Notes: generated by a model not told the origin, from the sequence alone. Positions 7,525 to 17,479 are shown, counted from the first letter of the stretch. The stretch is DNA of 64,000 bases from an uncultured Aquimonas sp. (GCF_937888285.1 NZ_CALART010000090.1:33719-97718); one strand, 5' to 3'. Translations and numbers: made by a program.

Positions 7525-9624
7525 ATGTTCCGATCCCTGGGCCTGCTCGTCGCAGGCAGCTTCGCGTTCAGCGGCGCGCAGGCCGCCGAGCAGCGTGTGC
7601 TGAATCACGAGGACCTGTGGCTGATGCCACGGGTGTCCGCACCCGTGCTGAGCCCGGACGGTCGCCACGTGGTGTTCACCCTCACCGAGCCCGCCTACAA
7701 GGCCGAGGATCAGGTCAGCGACCTGTGGCTGGTGCCGGCCGATGGCAGCGCCGAGCCGCGTCGCCTGACCGCCTCGCGCGCGCCGGAAGCCGGCGTGGTC
7801 TGGAGCCGCGACAGCCGCCGCATCGCGTTCTCGACCAAGCGCGAGGCCGATGCGCAGAATCAGATCTACGTGCTCGACGTCGATCGCGCCGGCGAGGCGC
7901 AGCGCGTCACCAGCCTCAGCACCGGCGCGCGCACGCCGCAGTTCTCGCCCGACGGCCAGCGCATCCTGTTCGTCAGCAACCTGCACCCGGATGCCGCCAG
8001 CGAAGAGGACAGCAAGCGCCTCGCCGAGGAGCAGAAGAACCGCAAGTACAACGCCCGGGTCTACACCGGCTTCCCGATCCGCAACTGGGACCGCTGGCTG
8101 GACGAGACCCGCCCACGCGTCTTCGTGCAGACCCTCGGCGAAGCCGAGGCCCGCGACCTGCTGGCCGGCACGGCGCTGCTGAAGAACTCCGGCTACGACG
8201 GCCGCACCACGCCGGGCAGCTCGGAGCTGGAGCCGGTGTGGGCGCCGGACGGCGAGTCCATCGTGTTCGTCGCCACCACCAACCGCGACCGCTCGGCCTT
8301 CGACTTCACCCATGCCGATCTCTGGCAGGTGCCGGTGGCCGGCGGCGAGCCCAGGCGCCTGACCAATGCCGGCGTGGATGGCGTCGGCGACAGCTATGCC
8401 ACGCCGCGCTTCACGCCCGACGGCCGCCAGCTGCTGGCCTTGGTTAACGCGCGCAGCGGGCGGATCTACACGACCACCGATCTCGCCCGCATCGACTGGC
8501 CGGCAGGCAGCGAGTCGCGACTGCGCGTTCCGGGTGATCTCGCGGTCAGCAGCTATGCGGTCAGCGCCGACAGCCGCAGCGTGTATCTGTCCGCGGAGCA
8601 TGAGGGCTACGAGAAGCTGTGGCGCGCGGATGCGCGCAGCGGCAAGGTCGAACTGGCCTTCGCACCCGAGCGCGGCGTCTACACCCTGGTCAATGCAGGC
8701 GGTCGCGGCGGCGAAGCGCGGATCATCGCCCTGCATGAGCACGCCGCGCAGCCGCCGGAAGTGGTGCGCATCGAGCGCGGCGGCCGCGCCGTGCCGCTGA
8801 CCCGCTTCACCGCCGAGCGCGTGGCGGCACTCGACCTGCCGCCGGCCGAGCACTTCTGGAGCACCGCGCCCAACGGCAAGCAGATCCACAACCTGCTGAT
8901 CCGCCCGCCGGGCTTCGATCCTGCGAAGAAGTACCCGCTGTTCGTGGTCATCCACGGCGGCCCGCACACCATGTGGCGCGACATGTGGGTGCTGCGCTGG
9001 CATTACCACCTGCTGGCCGCGCCGGGCTATGTCGTTCTGCTGACCAACTACACCGGCTCGACCGGCTTCGGCGAGGCTTTTGCCCAGGGCATCCAGGGCG
9101 ATCCGCTGAAAGGGCCTTCGGACGAGATCAACGACGCCGCCGACGAGGCCATCGAGCGCTACGCCTTCATCGACGGCGAGCGCCAGTGCGCCGGTGGCGC
9201 CAGCTACGGCGGTCATCTCGCCAACTGGCTGCAGGCCAGCACCACCCGCTACCGCTGCCTTGTCAGCCATGCCGGCCTGATCAACCTGGCCTCGCAGTGG
9301 GGCACCTCCGACATCGCCTACGGCCGCGAAGTGGCGCAGGGTGGGCCGCACTGGGAGGACATTCCGCTGTGGAACGAGCAGAGTCCGATCCGTTACGCCG
9401 CCAACTTCAAGACCCCGGTGCTGGTGACCTTCGGCGAGAACGATTTCCGCGTGCCGATCAACAACGGCCTGGAGTACTGGGCGGTGCTGCAGCGCCAGCA
9501 GGTCGAGAGCCGGCTGGTGGTCTTCCCCGACGAGAACCACTGGATCCTGAAGGGCGAGAACAGCCGCTACTTCTACCAGGAAGTCCACGACTGGCTGGCG
9601 CGCTGGCTGGGGGCGGGCGGCTGA
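7525..9624 (+). CDS. Secreted S9-family prolyl oligopeptidase / acylaminoacyl peptidase
   Basis: A 699-residue serine peptidase. ATG 7525 is chosen because AAGGAG lies 9 bp upstream and it opens a clear signal peptide (MFRSLGLLVAGSFAFSGAQA, cleaved before AEQR), so it is probably periplasmic. Residues about 40-420 form a seven-bladed WD40/TolB-like propeller (SPDGRHVVF, SPDGQRILF, TPDGRQLLA). The C-terminal alpha/beta-hydrolase domain has Ser560 in GGASYGG, Asp640 in GENDFRVP and His672 in DENHWI. S9 enzymes of this type cleave short peptides, often dipeptides, after size filtering by the propeller. It belongs to the dipeptidyl/acylaminoacyl peptidase branch common in xanthomonads and is probably involved in peptide scavenging. 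A hairpin follows at 9652-9677. Confidence 0.93.
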   Translation: MFRSLGLLVAGSFAFSGAQAAEQRVLNHEDLWLMPRVSAPVLSPDGRHVVFTLTEPAYKAEDQVSDLWLVPADGSAEPRRLTASRAPEAGVVWSRDSRRIAFSTKREADAQNQIYVLDVDRAGEAQRVTSLSTGARTPQFSPDGQRILFVSNLHPDAASEEDSKRLAEEQKNRKYNARVYTGFPIRNWDRWLDETRPRVFVQTLGEAEARDLLAGTALLKNSGYDGRTTPGSSELEPVWAPDGESIVFVATTNRDRSAFDFTHADLWQVPVAGGEPRRLTNAGVDGVGDSYATPRFTPDGRQLLALVNARSGRIYTTTDLARIDWPAGSESRLRVPGDLAVSSYAVSADSRSVYLSAEHEGYEKLWRADARSGKVELAFAPERGVYTLVNAGGRGGEARIIALHEHAAQPPEVVRIERGGRAVPLTRFTAERVAALDLPPAEHFWSTAPNGKQIHNLLIRPPGFDPAKKYPLFVVIHGGPHTMWRDMWVLRWHYHLLAAPGYVVLLTNYTGSTGFGEAFAQGIQGDPLKGPSDEINDAADEAIERYAFIDGERQCAGGASYGGHLANWLQASTTRYRCLVSHAGLINLASQWGTSDIAYGREVAQGGPHWEDIPLWNEQSPIRYAANFKTPVLVTFGENDFRVPINNGLEYWAVLQRQQVESRLVVFPDENHWILKGENSRYFYQEVHDWLARWLGAGG

Positions 9625-9651
9625 GGCCGCGTCCGCCGATGCTGCGCTGCG

Positions 9652-9677
9652 CGAACGGGGCCTGCGGGCCCCGTTCG
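9652..9677 (+). terminator. Hairpin after the S9 peptidase
   Basis: An 11-bp perfect stem CGAACGGGGCC/GGCCCCGTTCG with a 4-base loop lies 28 bp after the stop codon. The following bases (TCTGTG) are only weakly T-rich, so termination strength is uncertain. Confidence 0.55.
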
Positions 9678-9799
9678 TCTGTGCAGGGCAGGCAACGCAC
9701 ACGGCACAATCGTTGCACGCGGCTCATACTTGGCCTGATTCCGTCAATGTTCTGGCGTGCGACCTTCCGCCGCCCTCCCGTGCAGCGAGTGCGAGGCTT

Positions 9800-12016
9800 A
9801 TGAGCTCCGATGACGTTCTCCGGCTGCTGGACGAGCCGCCGCCACAGCCCGAGCTCGAACCCTGGCATGTGCTCGTCGTCGACGACGATCCCGAAGTGCA
9901 CGAAGCCACCCGCCTGGCCCTGCGCGGCACGCAGCTGCTGGGCCGGCCGCTGCAGCTGGAGCACGCCCATTCCGCGCGCGAGGCGCGCACGCGCCTGGCC
10001 GAGCCGGGCGAGCTCGCGGTGATCCTGCTCGACGTGGTGATGGAAACCGAACAGGCCGGCCTTGAACTGGTCGATTTCATCCGCAGCGCCTGCGGCCTGC
10101 TGCAGACGCGGATCATCCTGCGCACCGGCCAGCCCGGCTATGCGCCGGAGCTCGGCATCGTCGACCGCTACGACATCAACGACTACCGCACCAAGTCCGA
10201 GCTGACCCGCACGCGGCTGATCACCGCGCTGTCCGCGGCCCTGCGCAGCTACGAGCAGATCCGCACCATCGCCGAGAACCGCCGCGGTCTGGAGCTGATC
10301 GTGCGCGCCGCGCCCGGCCTGCTGCGGCCGCAGGCGCTGGGCGCCTTCGCCGAGGGCGTGCTGGTGCAGCTCGCCGCCCTGCTGAAGGTGCGCATCGAGG
10401 GCATCGTCTGCGCCCAGCGCGGCTCGCCCTTCGACCGCGGCGATCGCCGCATGTACGTGGTCGGCGCCGCCGGCCAGCTCGGCAGCCACGTCGGCCAACC
10501 GCTGGATGCACTGCCGGACAGCGCCGCGGTCAGCGCCCTGCAGGCGGCCTTCGAGCGGCGCGCGCACGTGTTCAACGGCCACCAGAGCGTGCTGTTCCTC
10601 GACTGCGGGAACTGCGATGCGGCGGTTTACATCGCCTGTCCCGAGCGCCCGCTGGAAAGCGTCGACCGCCAGCTGCTGGAAGTGTTCGGCGCCAACATCA
10701 CGGGGTGCTACGCCAACCTGCGGCGCTTCGAAGAGGTGACCTTCACCGCCTACCACGACGGCCTGACCGGCCTGCTCAACCGCAGCGGCTTCCTGCGCGC
10801 GCTCAACGAGCGGCCGATGCCGGCCGGCGCGCGCTGGATCGCCCTGATCGATCTGCGTCAGTTCGCCGATCTCAACGATGGCCTGGGCCAGGACGTCGGC
10901 GACCTGCTGCTGCAGGCGGTGACGCAGCGGCTGCAGCAGCAGCTGGGCGAACACTGCAGCCTCGCGCGCATCGACGGCGACGTGTTTGCGGTCGCCGGGC
11001 CGAGGCGCTGGGTCAACGTCGACACCCTGCAGAGCCTGTTCATCGATCCCTTTCCCTGCGGTGGCCACCGCCTGCCCACCCAGGCCGCCCTGGGTCTCGC
11101 GGAGTGCGTCGCCGGCCCCGACGGCGCCCTGGCCAGCCTGCGCCGCGCGGGCATCGCGCTGAAGCGCGCCAAGAGCGGCGGCCACGCCGGCCATGCCTTC
11201 TTCCAGCCCGAGATGGAGGAGCGCATGCGCGAGCGTCTGGCCTTGGCCCACCGCCTGCGCGATGCCCTGGAAGCCGGCGCCCTGGAAGTCTGGTACCAGC
11301 CCAAGATCGAGCTGGCCAGCGGCCGCCTCGACGGCCTGGAGGCGCTGGCGCGCTGGCCGGATCCCGAGGCCGAGGGCGGCATGCGCTCGCCCGCGGTGTT
11401 CATCCCGCTGGCCGAGTACACCGGCCTGATCGGCCGCCTCGGCGAGTTCGTGCTGGAGCGCGCCTGCCAGGCCCTGCAGGTGCTGGACGCCGATGGCCAG
11501 CCGCCGCACCGCCTCGCCGTCAACGTCGCCATGCCGCAGCTGCGGCAGGCGCGCTTCGTCGGCCGCGTGCGCAGCCTGCTGCAGCGTCACGGGCTGGAGC
11601 CCACACGACTGGAGATCGAGATCACCGAGTCGGTGGCGCTGGAGGACCCGCGGGTAGTGCGGGCCTCGCTGGAGGCCCTGCGCGCGCTCGGCGCCACGGT
11701 GGCGATCGACGACTTCGGCACCGGCTATTCCTCGCTGGCGCAGCTGCGCGACATGCCGATCGACGTGCTCAAGCTCGACCGCAGCTTCGTGCAGGCGCTG
11801 GACGCAGCACCCGGCGTCGCCTTCGCCGAGACCATCGTGCGCATGGCCCACCGGCTCGGGCTGGCGACGGTGGCCGAAGGCGTGGAAACCCCGGAACAGG
11901 CGCAGACCCTGGAGCGTCTGGGCTGCACCAGCGCGCAGGGCTTCCTGTTTGCCCGCCCGATGCCGCTGCCGGCCCTGCGCGACTGGCTGGCGCGGCGCGC
12001 GCCAGAAAGCGCCTGA
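9800..12016 (+). CDS. Response regulator with DUF3369, degenerate GGDEF and EAL domains (c-di-GMP phosphodiesterase)
   Basis: A 738-residue cytoplasmic regulator. Receiver-like residues about 22-145 carry VLVVDDDPEVHEATRLAL and the phosphoacceptor Asp78 (ILLDVVM). RIILRTGQPGYAPE and DYRTKSELT then mark the receiver/DUF3369 junction, and DUF3369 (about 170-310) resembles a GAF-type module. The GGDEF domain is degenerate: the signature reads IDGDVF near residue 392, so cyclase activity is unlikely. The EAL domain looks complete (Glu514 in LEALARW, EITESVAL, DDFGTGYSSLAQL, AEGVETPEQAQ, QGFLFARPM). Net activity is predicted to be hydrolysis of c-di-GMP, controlled by phosphorylation. The next gene, a histidine kinase 11 bp downstream, is the obvious partner. 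The start at ATG 9800 is preferred over an upstream frame extension to 9713. Confidence 0.9.
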   Translation: MSSDDVLRLLDEPPPQPELEPWHVLVVDDDPEVHEATRLALRGTQLLGRPLQLEHAHSAREARTRLAEPGELAVILLDVVMETEQAGLELVDFIRSACGLLQTRIILRTGQPGYAPELGIVDRYDINDYRTKSELTRTRLITALSAALRSYEQIRTIAENRRGLELIVRAAPGLLRPQALGAFAEGVLVQLAALLKVRIEGIVCAQRGSPFDRGDRRMYVVGAAGQLGSHVGQPLDALPDSAAVSALQAAFERRAHVFNGHQSVLFLDCGNCDAAVYIACPERPLESVDRQLLEVFGANITGCYANLRRFEEVTFTAYHDGLTGLLNRSGFLRALNERPMPAGARWIALIDLRQFADLNDGLGQDVGDLLLQAVTQRLQQQLGEHCSLARIDGDVFAVAGPRRWVNVDTLQSLFIDPFPCGGHRLPTQAALGLAECVAGPDGALASLRRAGIALKRAKSGGHAGHAFFQPEMEERMRERLALAHRLRDALEAGALEVWYQPKIELASGRLDGLEALARWPDPEAEGGMRSPAVFIPLAEYTGLIGRLGEFVLERACQALQVLDADGQPPHRLAVNVAMPQLRQARFVGRVRSLLQRHGLEPTRLEIEITESVALEDPRVVRASLEALRALGATVAIDDFGTGYSSLAQLRDMPIDVLKLDRSFVQALDAAPGVAFAETIVRMAHRLGLATVAEGVETPEQAQTLERLGCTSAQGFLFARPMPLPALRDWLARRAPESA

Positions 12017-12027
12017 GGCGCTGCCCG

Positions 12028-13725
12028 ATGCTGCGACCGGCCAGCCTCGCCAGCCTGTGCCTGCTGCTCGGCGGCCTGCTGCTGACCGCGCTGGTCGACC
12101 TCACGGACCAGAAGTCGCAGGAGGCGCTGTGGAAGACCCAGGCGGTGGCCGAAGCCGAGCGTGTCGGCAACGAGCTGCGCTATCGCGTCCTGCGCGAGCG
12201 CGCCTCGCTGGTCGCCGTGGCCACCCTGTACTCGGGCTCCGAGCACGTCACCAGCGCCGAGCTGCGCGAATCGGTCGAGGTGATCCGGCGCAGCCGCGGC
12301 AGCGCCCGCCTGCCTCTGGTCGCCTGGCTCACCGACTCCGCCGACGGCGCTTGGCAGGTCGAGCAGAGCTCGGGTCCGGGGGGGCTGCTGGCCGAAGGAC
12401 GCCCGCTGCAGGGCCCGCAGCCGCTGCTGCGGACCCTGGCGCTGGCCCGCAGCGCCGCGCCCGAGCTGCAGATCGGCGAGCTGTTCGAGCAGGAGGGCCG
12501 CAGCCTGCTGGCGCTGGCGGTGGCGGCGCCCAACGCCGGCCGCAGCGGCGTGCTTATGGAAGTGATCGCCTTCGACGAGCTGCTCGGACAGGTCGGCATG
12601 GATCGCCTGCACCAGGGCATGCACCTGCGCATCCTGCACCCGCTTTCGCCGGCGACCGATCACGCGCGCCTGCCGGCGCTCACCTCGGCAGCCGAGGCGG
12701 AACACCGGCAGTCGATCGACATGGGCGCGCACGCCTGGCTGCTGGAATGGTCCTTCGACCGCGATTTCAACGGGCGCCTGCCGCCGTCGCGGCGGTTGGC
12801 GCTGTGGCTGGCCGGCGCCCTGGTCTCGCTGTCGCTGGCCTATGCCTTCCACAAGACCCTGGACCAGAAACGTCGGGTCGAGAACGAAGTGCGCAAGCAG
12901 CGGGCCGAGCTGGAGGCGACCTATGCCGAGCTGCATGCCGCCGTACGGTCGCTGGCCGCACAGGAGCGGATGGCGGCGCTGGGCCAGCTGGTCGCCGGCG
13001 TCGCCCACGAGCTGGGCACGCCGATCGGCAACGCCCTGCTGGCGGCGACCACGGTCGACGCCCGCAGCCGCGAGACCCTGGCCGAGCTCAAGCGCGGCCA
13101 GCTGCGCATGTCGGTGCTGGTCGACCAGCTGGAGGCCAGCGGCGATGCCGCCCGCCTGGTCGAGCAGAACCTCGAACGCGCCAGCGAGCTGCTGCACAGC
13201 TTCAAGCAGGTCGCGGTCGACCGCGCCAGCGAGCGGCGCCGCGAGTTCGACCTGAAGACCACTCTGGAGGAGATCGTCGCCAGCCTGAGCCCGCAGCTGC
13301 GCGGCACGCCGCACCGGCTGACGCTGGAAGTGCCGGCGGGCATCCGCCTGCACAGCTACCCGGGTCCGCTCGGCCAGATCATCAGCAACCTGGTGATGAA
13401 CTCGCTGAAGCACGGCTTCGCCGGCGAGCGCGCCGGCCACATCCGGATCGCCGCCGAATCGCCGGCGGGCAAGCGGGTCCGCCTCGTCTACAGCGATGAC
13501 GGCGTCGGCATCGATGAGGCCGTGCGCGGCCGCGTGTTCGAGCCCTTCTTCACCACCCGGCTGGGCAGCGGCGGCAGCGGGCTCGGCCTGCACATCGTCC
13601 TGAACCTGGCGCGCGACGTCCTCGGCGGCGAGATCCGCTGCGAGCCGGCCGCACAGGGCGCACGCTTCGTACTGGAGCTGCCCCTGCAGGCACCGCTGTC
13701 CGGGCCCCCTGCGCCCTCCGCGTGA
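12028..13725 (+). CDS. Membrane sensor histidine kinase
   Basis: A 565-residue kinase. An N-terminal membrane segment (about 5-22), a periplasmic sensor of some 230 residues and a second membrane segment (about 252-272) precede a coiled coil. The dimerisation/phosphoacceptor domain follows with His327 in VAGVAHELGTPIGN, and the ATPase domain has NLVMNSLKHGF, DDGVGID and GSGLGLHIV. The sensor contains RVLRERASLVAVATLYSGSEHVTSAELRESVEVI, resembling CHASE-type extracytoplasmic domains; its ligand is unknown. It lies 11 bp after the DUF3369-EAL regulator and probably phosphorylates it, as kinases of this type next to DUF3369 regulators do. No receiver or Hpt is attached. It ends in the usual low-complexity proline/alanine tail. 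Confidence 0.9.
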   Translation: MLRPASLASLCLLLGGLLLTALVDLTDQKSQEALWKTQAVAEAERVGNELRYRVLRERASLVAVATLYSGSEHVTSAELRESVEVIRRSRGSARLPLVAWLTDSADGAWQVEQSSGPGGLLAEGRPLQGPQPLLRTLALARSAAPELQIGELFEQEGRSLLALAVAAPNAGRSGVLMEVIAFDELLGQVGMDRLHQGMHLRILHPLSPATDHARLPALTSAAEAEHRQSIDMGAHAWLLEWSFDRDFNGRLPPSRRLALWLAGALVSLSLAYAFHKTLDQKRRVENEVRKQRAELEATYAELHAAVRSLAAQERMAALGQLVAGVAHELGTPIGNALLAATTVDARSRETLAELKRGQLRMSVLVDQLEASGDAARLVEQNLERASELLHSFKQVAVDRASERRREFDLKTTLEEIVASLSPQLRGTPHRLTLEVPAGIRLHSYPGPLGQIISNLVMNSLKHGFAGERAGHIRIAAESPAGKRVRLVYSDDGVGIDEAVRGRVFEPFFTTRLGSGGSGLGLHIVLNLARDVLGGEIRCEPAAQGARFVLELPLQAPLSGPPAPSA

Positions 13726-13873
13726 GCAGCGCCAGCACTGCCGCCCCCCTCACGCCCCGATTGCGCGCCGTTCACGGGAGTGAGCTAATGCGCGGCGGTA
13801 CTCCATGGGGGAGGACCGGGGCGCTCTTCGTGGGCGCCCGAACCGGATCCAGAGTTTTCAGGGGGAAGCACAC

Positions 13874-16800
13874 ATGCGCAGGCATTCGCCGCGTAAATCC
13901 TTGGTGTGGCTGTGTGGCTGCCTGATCGGCGGCCTGGGCGCGTGGTCGGCCCTTCCGGCCCAGAACGCCGGCGCGTTCGAGTACGAATTCGCGGAGATCA
14001 GTGAAGGCGAGGCCCTCGCGGCCCCCGGCAAGCCGGGTGCGCCATCGAACGGCTCGACCCTGCGCGCGGCGCCCGCCCTGCTGGGCATGGGCTACGACGG
14101 CGAAGTCGAGCCCAACAACAGCAGCGCCAGCGCCAGTCCGCTGGCCGGGCGCCAGGGCGTGGTCCGGGCCAAGCTCTGGCCGGCCGCCGACATCGACTTC
14201 TTCGCGATCGAGGCACAAGCCGGCGACCGTCTCTACGCGGGGGTGATGACCTCCGCCTCCGCCGGCTCCGGCAGCGATTCGCTGCTGCGGGTGATCGCGC
14301 CCGACGGCACCACGGTCATCGAGGCCGACGACAACGACGGCACTTTCGCCGCAACTTCGTCGGGCCTCGCCGGCACCACCCTGGCCAGTGCCGGCACCTA
14401 CTACCTGCAGGTGAGCTCGCCCAGCGCGACGGCCACCGTGCGGCCGTACGAACTGCACTATCGCCTGCAGGCCGGCACGCCTACGCCGGAAGTGGAGCCC
14501 AACGACACGCCGGCGACCGCCACCCCGCTGCCAGCCAGCGGCTGGGTCAGCGGCGCGCGCGGCGTGGCCGCCGCCACCGAGCAGGACTGGTACAGCCTGA
14601 GCCTCAACGCCGGCGACACCGTCTTCCTGTCGCTGGACCTCGACCCCGAGCGCGACAACGTGCAGTGGGATGGTCGCCTGGGCTTCGGCCTGTTCGGCGA
14701 CGCCAGCAACCAGATCCTGGTCGCCAACGACGCATCCACGGGTTCGGTGACCAACCCGCTGTCGGAATCCATGTTCATCACGGTCAAGGAAGCCGGCACC
14801 TATTTCGCCTTCGTCGACTCGGCCAGCGCGGCGGTTGGCGGGCCCACCGCCACCTACCAGCTGAGCGTCACCGTGCAGCCGGCCGCCAACGAGGGACTGA
14901 ACTGCACGACCTACACCAGCACCAATGTGCCGGTGGCAATCGGCCCCAACGCCGGGCTTGCGACCTCGACCATTACCGTGCCCGGCAATCCGCGGATCGC
15001 CGACCTCGATGTCAGCATCCAGCTCAACCACACGTTCATGAGCGACATCGACGCCCAGCTGGTCTCGCCGGGTGGCAACAGCATCGGCCTGTTCACCGAC
15101 ATCGGTGCCACCACTGCCGGCGGCCAGGCGCAGATGGATACCGTGTTCGACGACGAGGCGGCGATCCCGCCCGCGTTCACCGCCCTGCGCGGCCTGGCGC
15201 TGAAGCCGGAGCTCGCCTACCGTCTGGCCTGGTTCGACGGCACCGATGCCGGCGGCACCTGGACCCTGGAGCTGCGCGACGACGCTGCTGGCGACGGCGG
15301 CAACCTCACCGGCTGGAGCCTGCGGGTCTGCGAAGCGCCGCCGCCGCCGACCTGCGCCGCCGGTTTCACCCCGGTCACTGTGTACAGCACCGATTTCGAA
15401 GCGGGTGCGGCAGGCTTCACCAGCAGCGGCACCGCCAACGAGTGGGAGCTGGGCCTGCCCGCGACGGCGGCGACCACGACCGCCAATCCGATCGCTGCCT
15501 TCAACAGCTGCGCCAGCGGCAGCAGCTGCTGGAAGACCGACCTTGACGGCACCTATGACGTCAGCAGCTCGCAGGACCTGCTGTCGCCGAACATCGACCT
15601 GAGCGGCCTGCAGCCGCCGGTGCTGGTGCGCTGGTCGCAGCGCTACCAGATGGAGAGCGCCAGCTTCGACCGCTACCACGTCGATTACCGCCAAGTCGGC
15701 GGCGGCAACGGCCTGCGCCTGTTCGAGTGGGCGGATGCCACCATGGCCAATGCCGCGGGCAGCCCCGCGGTGAACATCCCGGCCGCCGCCGGCTGGAGCC
15801 AGAACCTCGTGCGCGCGGACGCGCTGGCCGGCCAGAACACCGAGCTGCTGTTCCATCTGGACAGCGACACCACGGTGAACTTCGCTGGCGTGGCGATCGA
15901 CGACGTCAGCGTCACCGCCTGTCGTGCGCTGAGCGCCGACCTTGCGATCACCAAGACCAATGGCAGCACCACTTCGGTGCCCGGCGGCAGCACCACCTAC
16001 ACGATCACCTCGAGCAATGCCGGCCCGGATGCAGTGACCGGCGCCACCGTGGCAGACACCTTCCCGGCCGCGCTGAGCTGCAGCTGGACCTGTGTGGGCG
16101 CCGGCGGCGGCACCTGCACCGCCGCAGGCAGCGGCAACCTCAGTGATTCGGTGAACCTACCGGCCGGCGGCAGCGTGACCTACACCGCGACCTGCACGAT
16201 CGATGCCTCGGCCACCGGCACGCTCAGCAACACCGCGACGATCAGCAGCACGGTGACCGACCCGACGCCCGCCAACAACAGCGCGACCGACACCGACACG
16301 CTGAGCCCACAGGCGGATCTGTCGATCACCAAGACCGACGGCCAGACCGCGGTCACCGCGGGCGGCTCGACCGTGTACACCATCACCGCCAGCAATGCCG
16401 GCCCCAGCAATGCGCCGGGCAGCACGGTCGCGGACACCTTCCCGGCCGCCTGCACCAGCGTCAGCTGGACCTGTGTCGCCGCGGGCGGCGGCACCTGCAC
16501 CGCGGCGGGCAGCGGCAACATCAGCGATTCGGTGAACCTGCCGGTCGGCGCCAGCGTGAGCTACACCGCGACCTGCGCGATCTCGGCGGCGGCCAGCGGC
16601 ACGCTCAGCAACACCGCAACCGTCAGCAGCGCCGTGACTGACCCGACGCCGGGCAACAACGCGGCGACCGACAGCAGCACCCTGCTGCCGCCCGGGGCAC
16701 TGGGCGCCAGCCCGAGCGCACTGGCCTTCGGCACGGTGAACGTCGGCAGCACCAGCCCCAGCCAGACTGTGACGCTGACGAACAGCGGCGGCAGCCCGCT

Positions 16801-17422
16801 GACGGTGTCCAGCCTGAGCGCAGCGGCTGCGCCCTTCGCCCTTGCTGGCGGCAGCTGCGGCGCGGTGCCGATCGTTCTCGCCGCCGGTGCCAGCTGCACG
16901 CTCGACTACAGCTTCAGCCCGAGCGTCGCAGGTCCGGCCGCGCAGTCGCTGACCGCGGACGCCGGCATTGCCGGCAGCACCAGCATCGCCCTCAGTGGCA
17001 CCGGTGGTGTCGGCAGCCTGGGCCTGCTCGGCAGCAGCCTCGACTTCGGTCGAGTGCAGGTCGGCGCCGGCGGCCAGCTCAGCCTTACCCTCACCAACAC
17101 CGGCAGCGGCAGCCTGGATGTCACGGCGCTGTCGGCGGTAGGCGCGCCGTTCGAGCAGGTTGCCGGCGGCAGCTGCGGTGCTGTGCCCTTCACCCTCGCC
17201 GCAGGCAGCAGCTGCACCCTGCTGTACCGCTTCGCGCCGACGGCGACCGGCAGCTTCAGCCAGACGGTGACGGTGGGCTCGACGGCGGGCAGCGCCACCG
17301 CCAACCTGGTCGGCATCGGCTTCGTGGTCACCGCGGTCGACGCCATGGATCCGCGCGGCCTGAGCCTGCTGGGCCTGATCCTCGGCCTGGTCGGCTGGGT
17401 GGCCCTGCGCCGACGGGGCTGA
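13874..17422 (+). CDS. Large multidomain surface protein with C-terminal sorting-type helix
   Basis: A 1182-residue exported protein; ATG 13874 follows GGGGGAAG and opens a signal peptide. Domains in order: two pre-peptidase C-terminal (PPC) modules starting EVEPNNSSASA and EVEPNDTPATA (about 75-330); a proprotein-convertase P-domain-like module (GPNAGLATSTITVPG to TGWSLRVCE, about 355-485); a jelly-roll-like module (about 495-680); two DUF11-type repeats, each DL(A/S)ITKT to DPTPxNN (about 695-940); and two choice-of-anchor-D beta modules (FGTVNVGSTSPSQTVTLTN and its copy, about 945-1155). The end is a hydrophobic helix with an arginine cluster (MDPRGLSLLGLILGLVG then ALRRRG), like PEP/IPTL-CTERM sorting tails. 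No protease catalytic domain is visible, so adhesion or surface coating is likelier than proteolysis. A strong terminator follows. Confidence 0.85.
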   Translation: MRRHSPRKSLVWLCGCLIGGLGAWSALPAQNAGAFEYEFAEISEGEALAAPGKPGAPSNGSTLRAAPALLGMGYDGEVEPNNSSASASPLAGRQGVVRAKLWPAADIDFFAIEAQAGDRLYAGVMTSASAGSGSDSLLRVIAPDGTTVIEADDNDGTFAATSSGLAGTTLASAGTYYLQVSSPSATATVRPYELHYRLQAGTPTPEVEPNDTPATATPLPASGWVSGARGVAAATEQDWYSLSLNAGDTVFLSLDLDPERDNVQWDGRLGFGLFGDASNQILVANDASTGSVTNPLSESMFITVKEAGTYFAFVDSASAAVGGPTATYQLSVTVQPAANEGLNCTTYTSTNVPVAIGPNAGLATSTITVPGNPRIADLDVSIQLNHTFMSDIDAQLVSPGGNSIGLFTDIGATTAGGQAQMDTVFDDEAAIPPAFTALRGLALKPELAYRLAWFDGTDAGGTWTLELRDDAAGDGGNLTGWSLRVCEAPPPPTCAAGFTPVTVYSTDFEAGAAGFTSSGTANEWELGLPATAATTTANPIAAFNSCASGSSCWKTDLDGTYDVSSSQDLLSPNIDLSGLQPPVLVRWSQRYQMESASFDRYHVDYRQVGGGNGLRLFEWADATMANAAGSPAVNIPAAAGWSQNLVRADALAGQNTELLFHLDSDTTVNFAGVAIDDVSVTACRALSADLAITKTNGSTTSVPGGSTTYTITSSNAGPDAVTGATVADTFPAALSCSWTCVGAGGGTCTAAGSGNLSDSVNLPAGGSVTYTATCTIDASATGTLSNTATISSTVTDPTPANNSATDTDTLSPQADLSITKTDGQTAVTAGGSTVYTITASNAGPSNAPGSTVADTFPAACTSVSWTCVAAGGGTCTAAGSGNISDSVNLPVGASVSYTATCAISAAASGTLSNTATVSSAVTDPTPGNNAATDSSTLLPPGALGASPSALAFGTVNVGSTSPSQTVTLTNSGGSPLTVSSLSAAAAPFALAGGSCGAVPIVLAAGASCTLDYSFSPSVAGPAAQSLTADAGIAGSTSIALSGTGGVGSLGLLGSSLDFGRVQVGAGGQLSLTLTNTGSGSLDVTALSAVGAPFEQVAGGSCGAVPFTLAAGSSCTLLYRFAPTATGSFSQTVTVGSTAGSATANLVGIGFVVTAVDAMDPRGLSLLGLILGLVGWVALRRRG

Positions 17423-17442
17423 TCAACCGCCAGGACGTGGCG

Positions 17443-17479
17443 CGACGACGCCCCCGGGCCTTCCCCGGGGGCGTCGTCG
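17443..17479 (+). terminator. Strong hairpin terminator after the surface protein gene
   Basis: A 16-bp perfect stem CGACGACGCCCCCGGG with a 5-base loop is followed by TTTGT. It lies 20 bp past the stop and 57 bp before the sigma factor start, so it should separate the two transcripts. Confidence 0.85.

Noticed and set aside
13874..17422. Secreted protease
   Set aside because: PPC and P-domain-like modules usually accompany proteases, but no catalytic domain or active-site motif is present in this protein.
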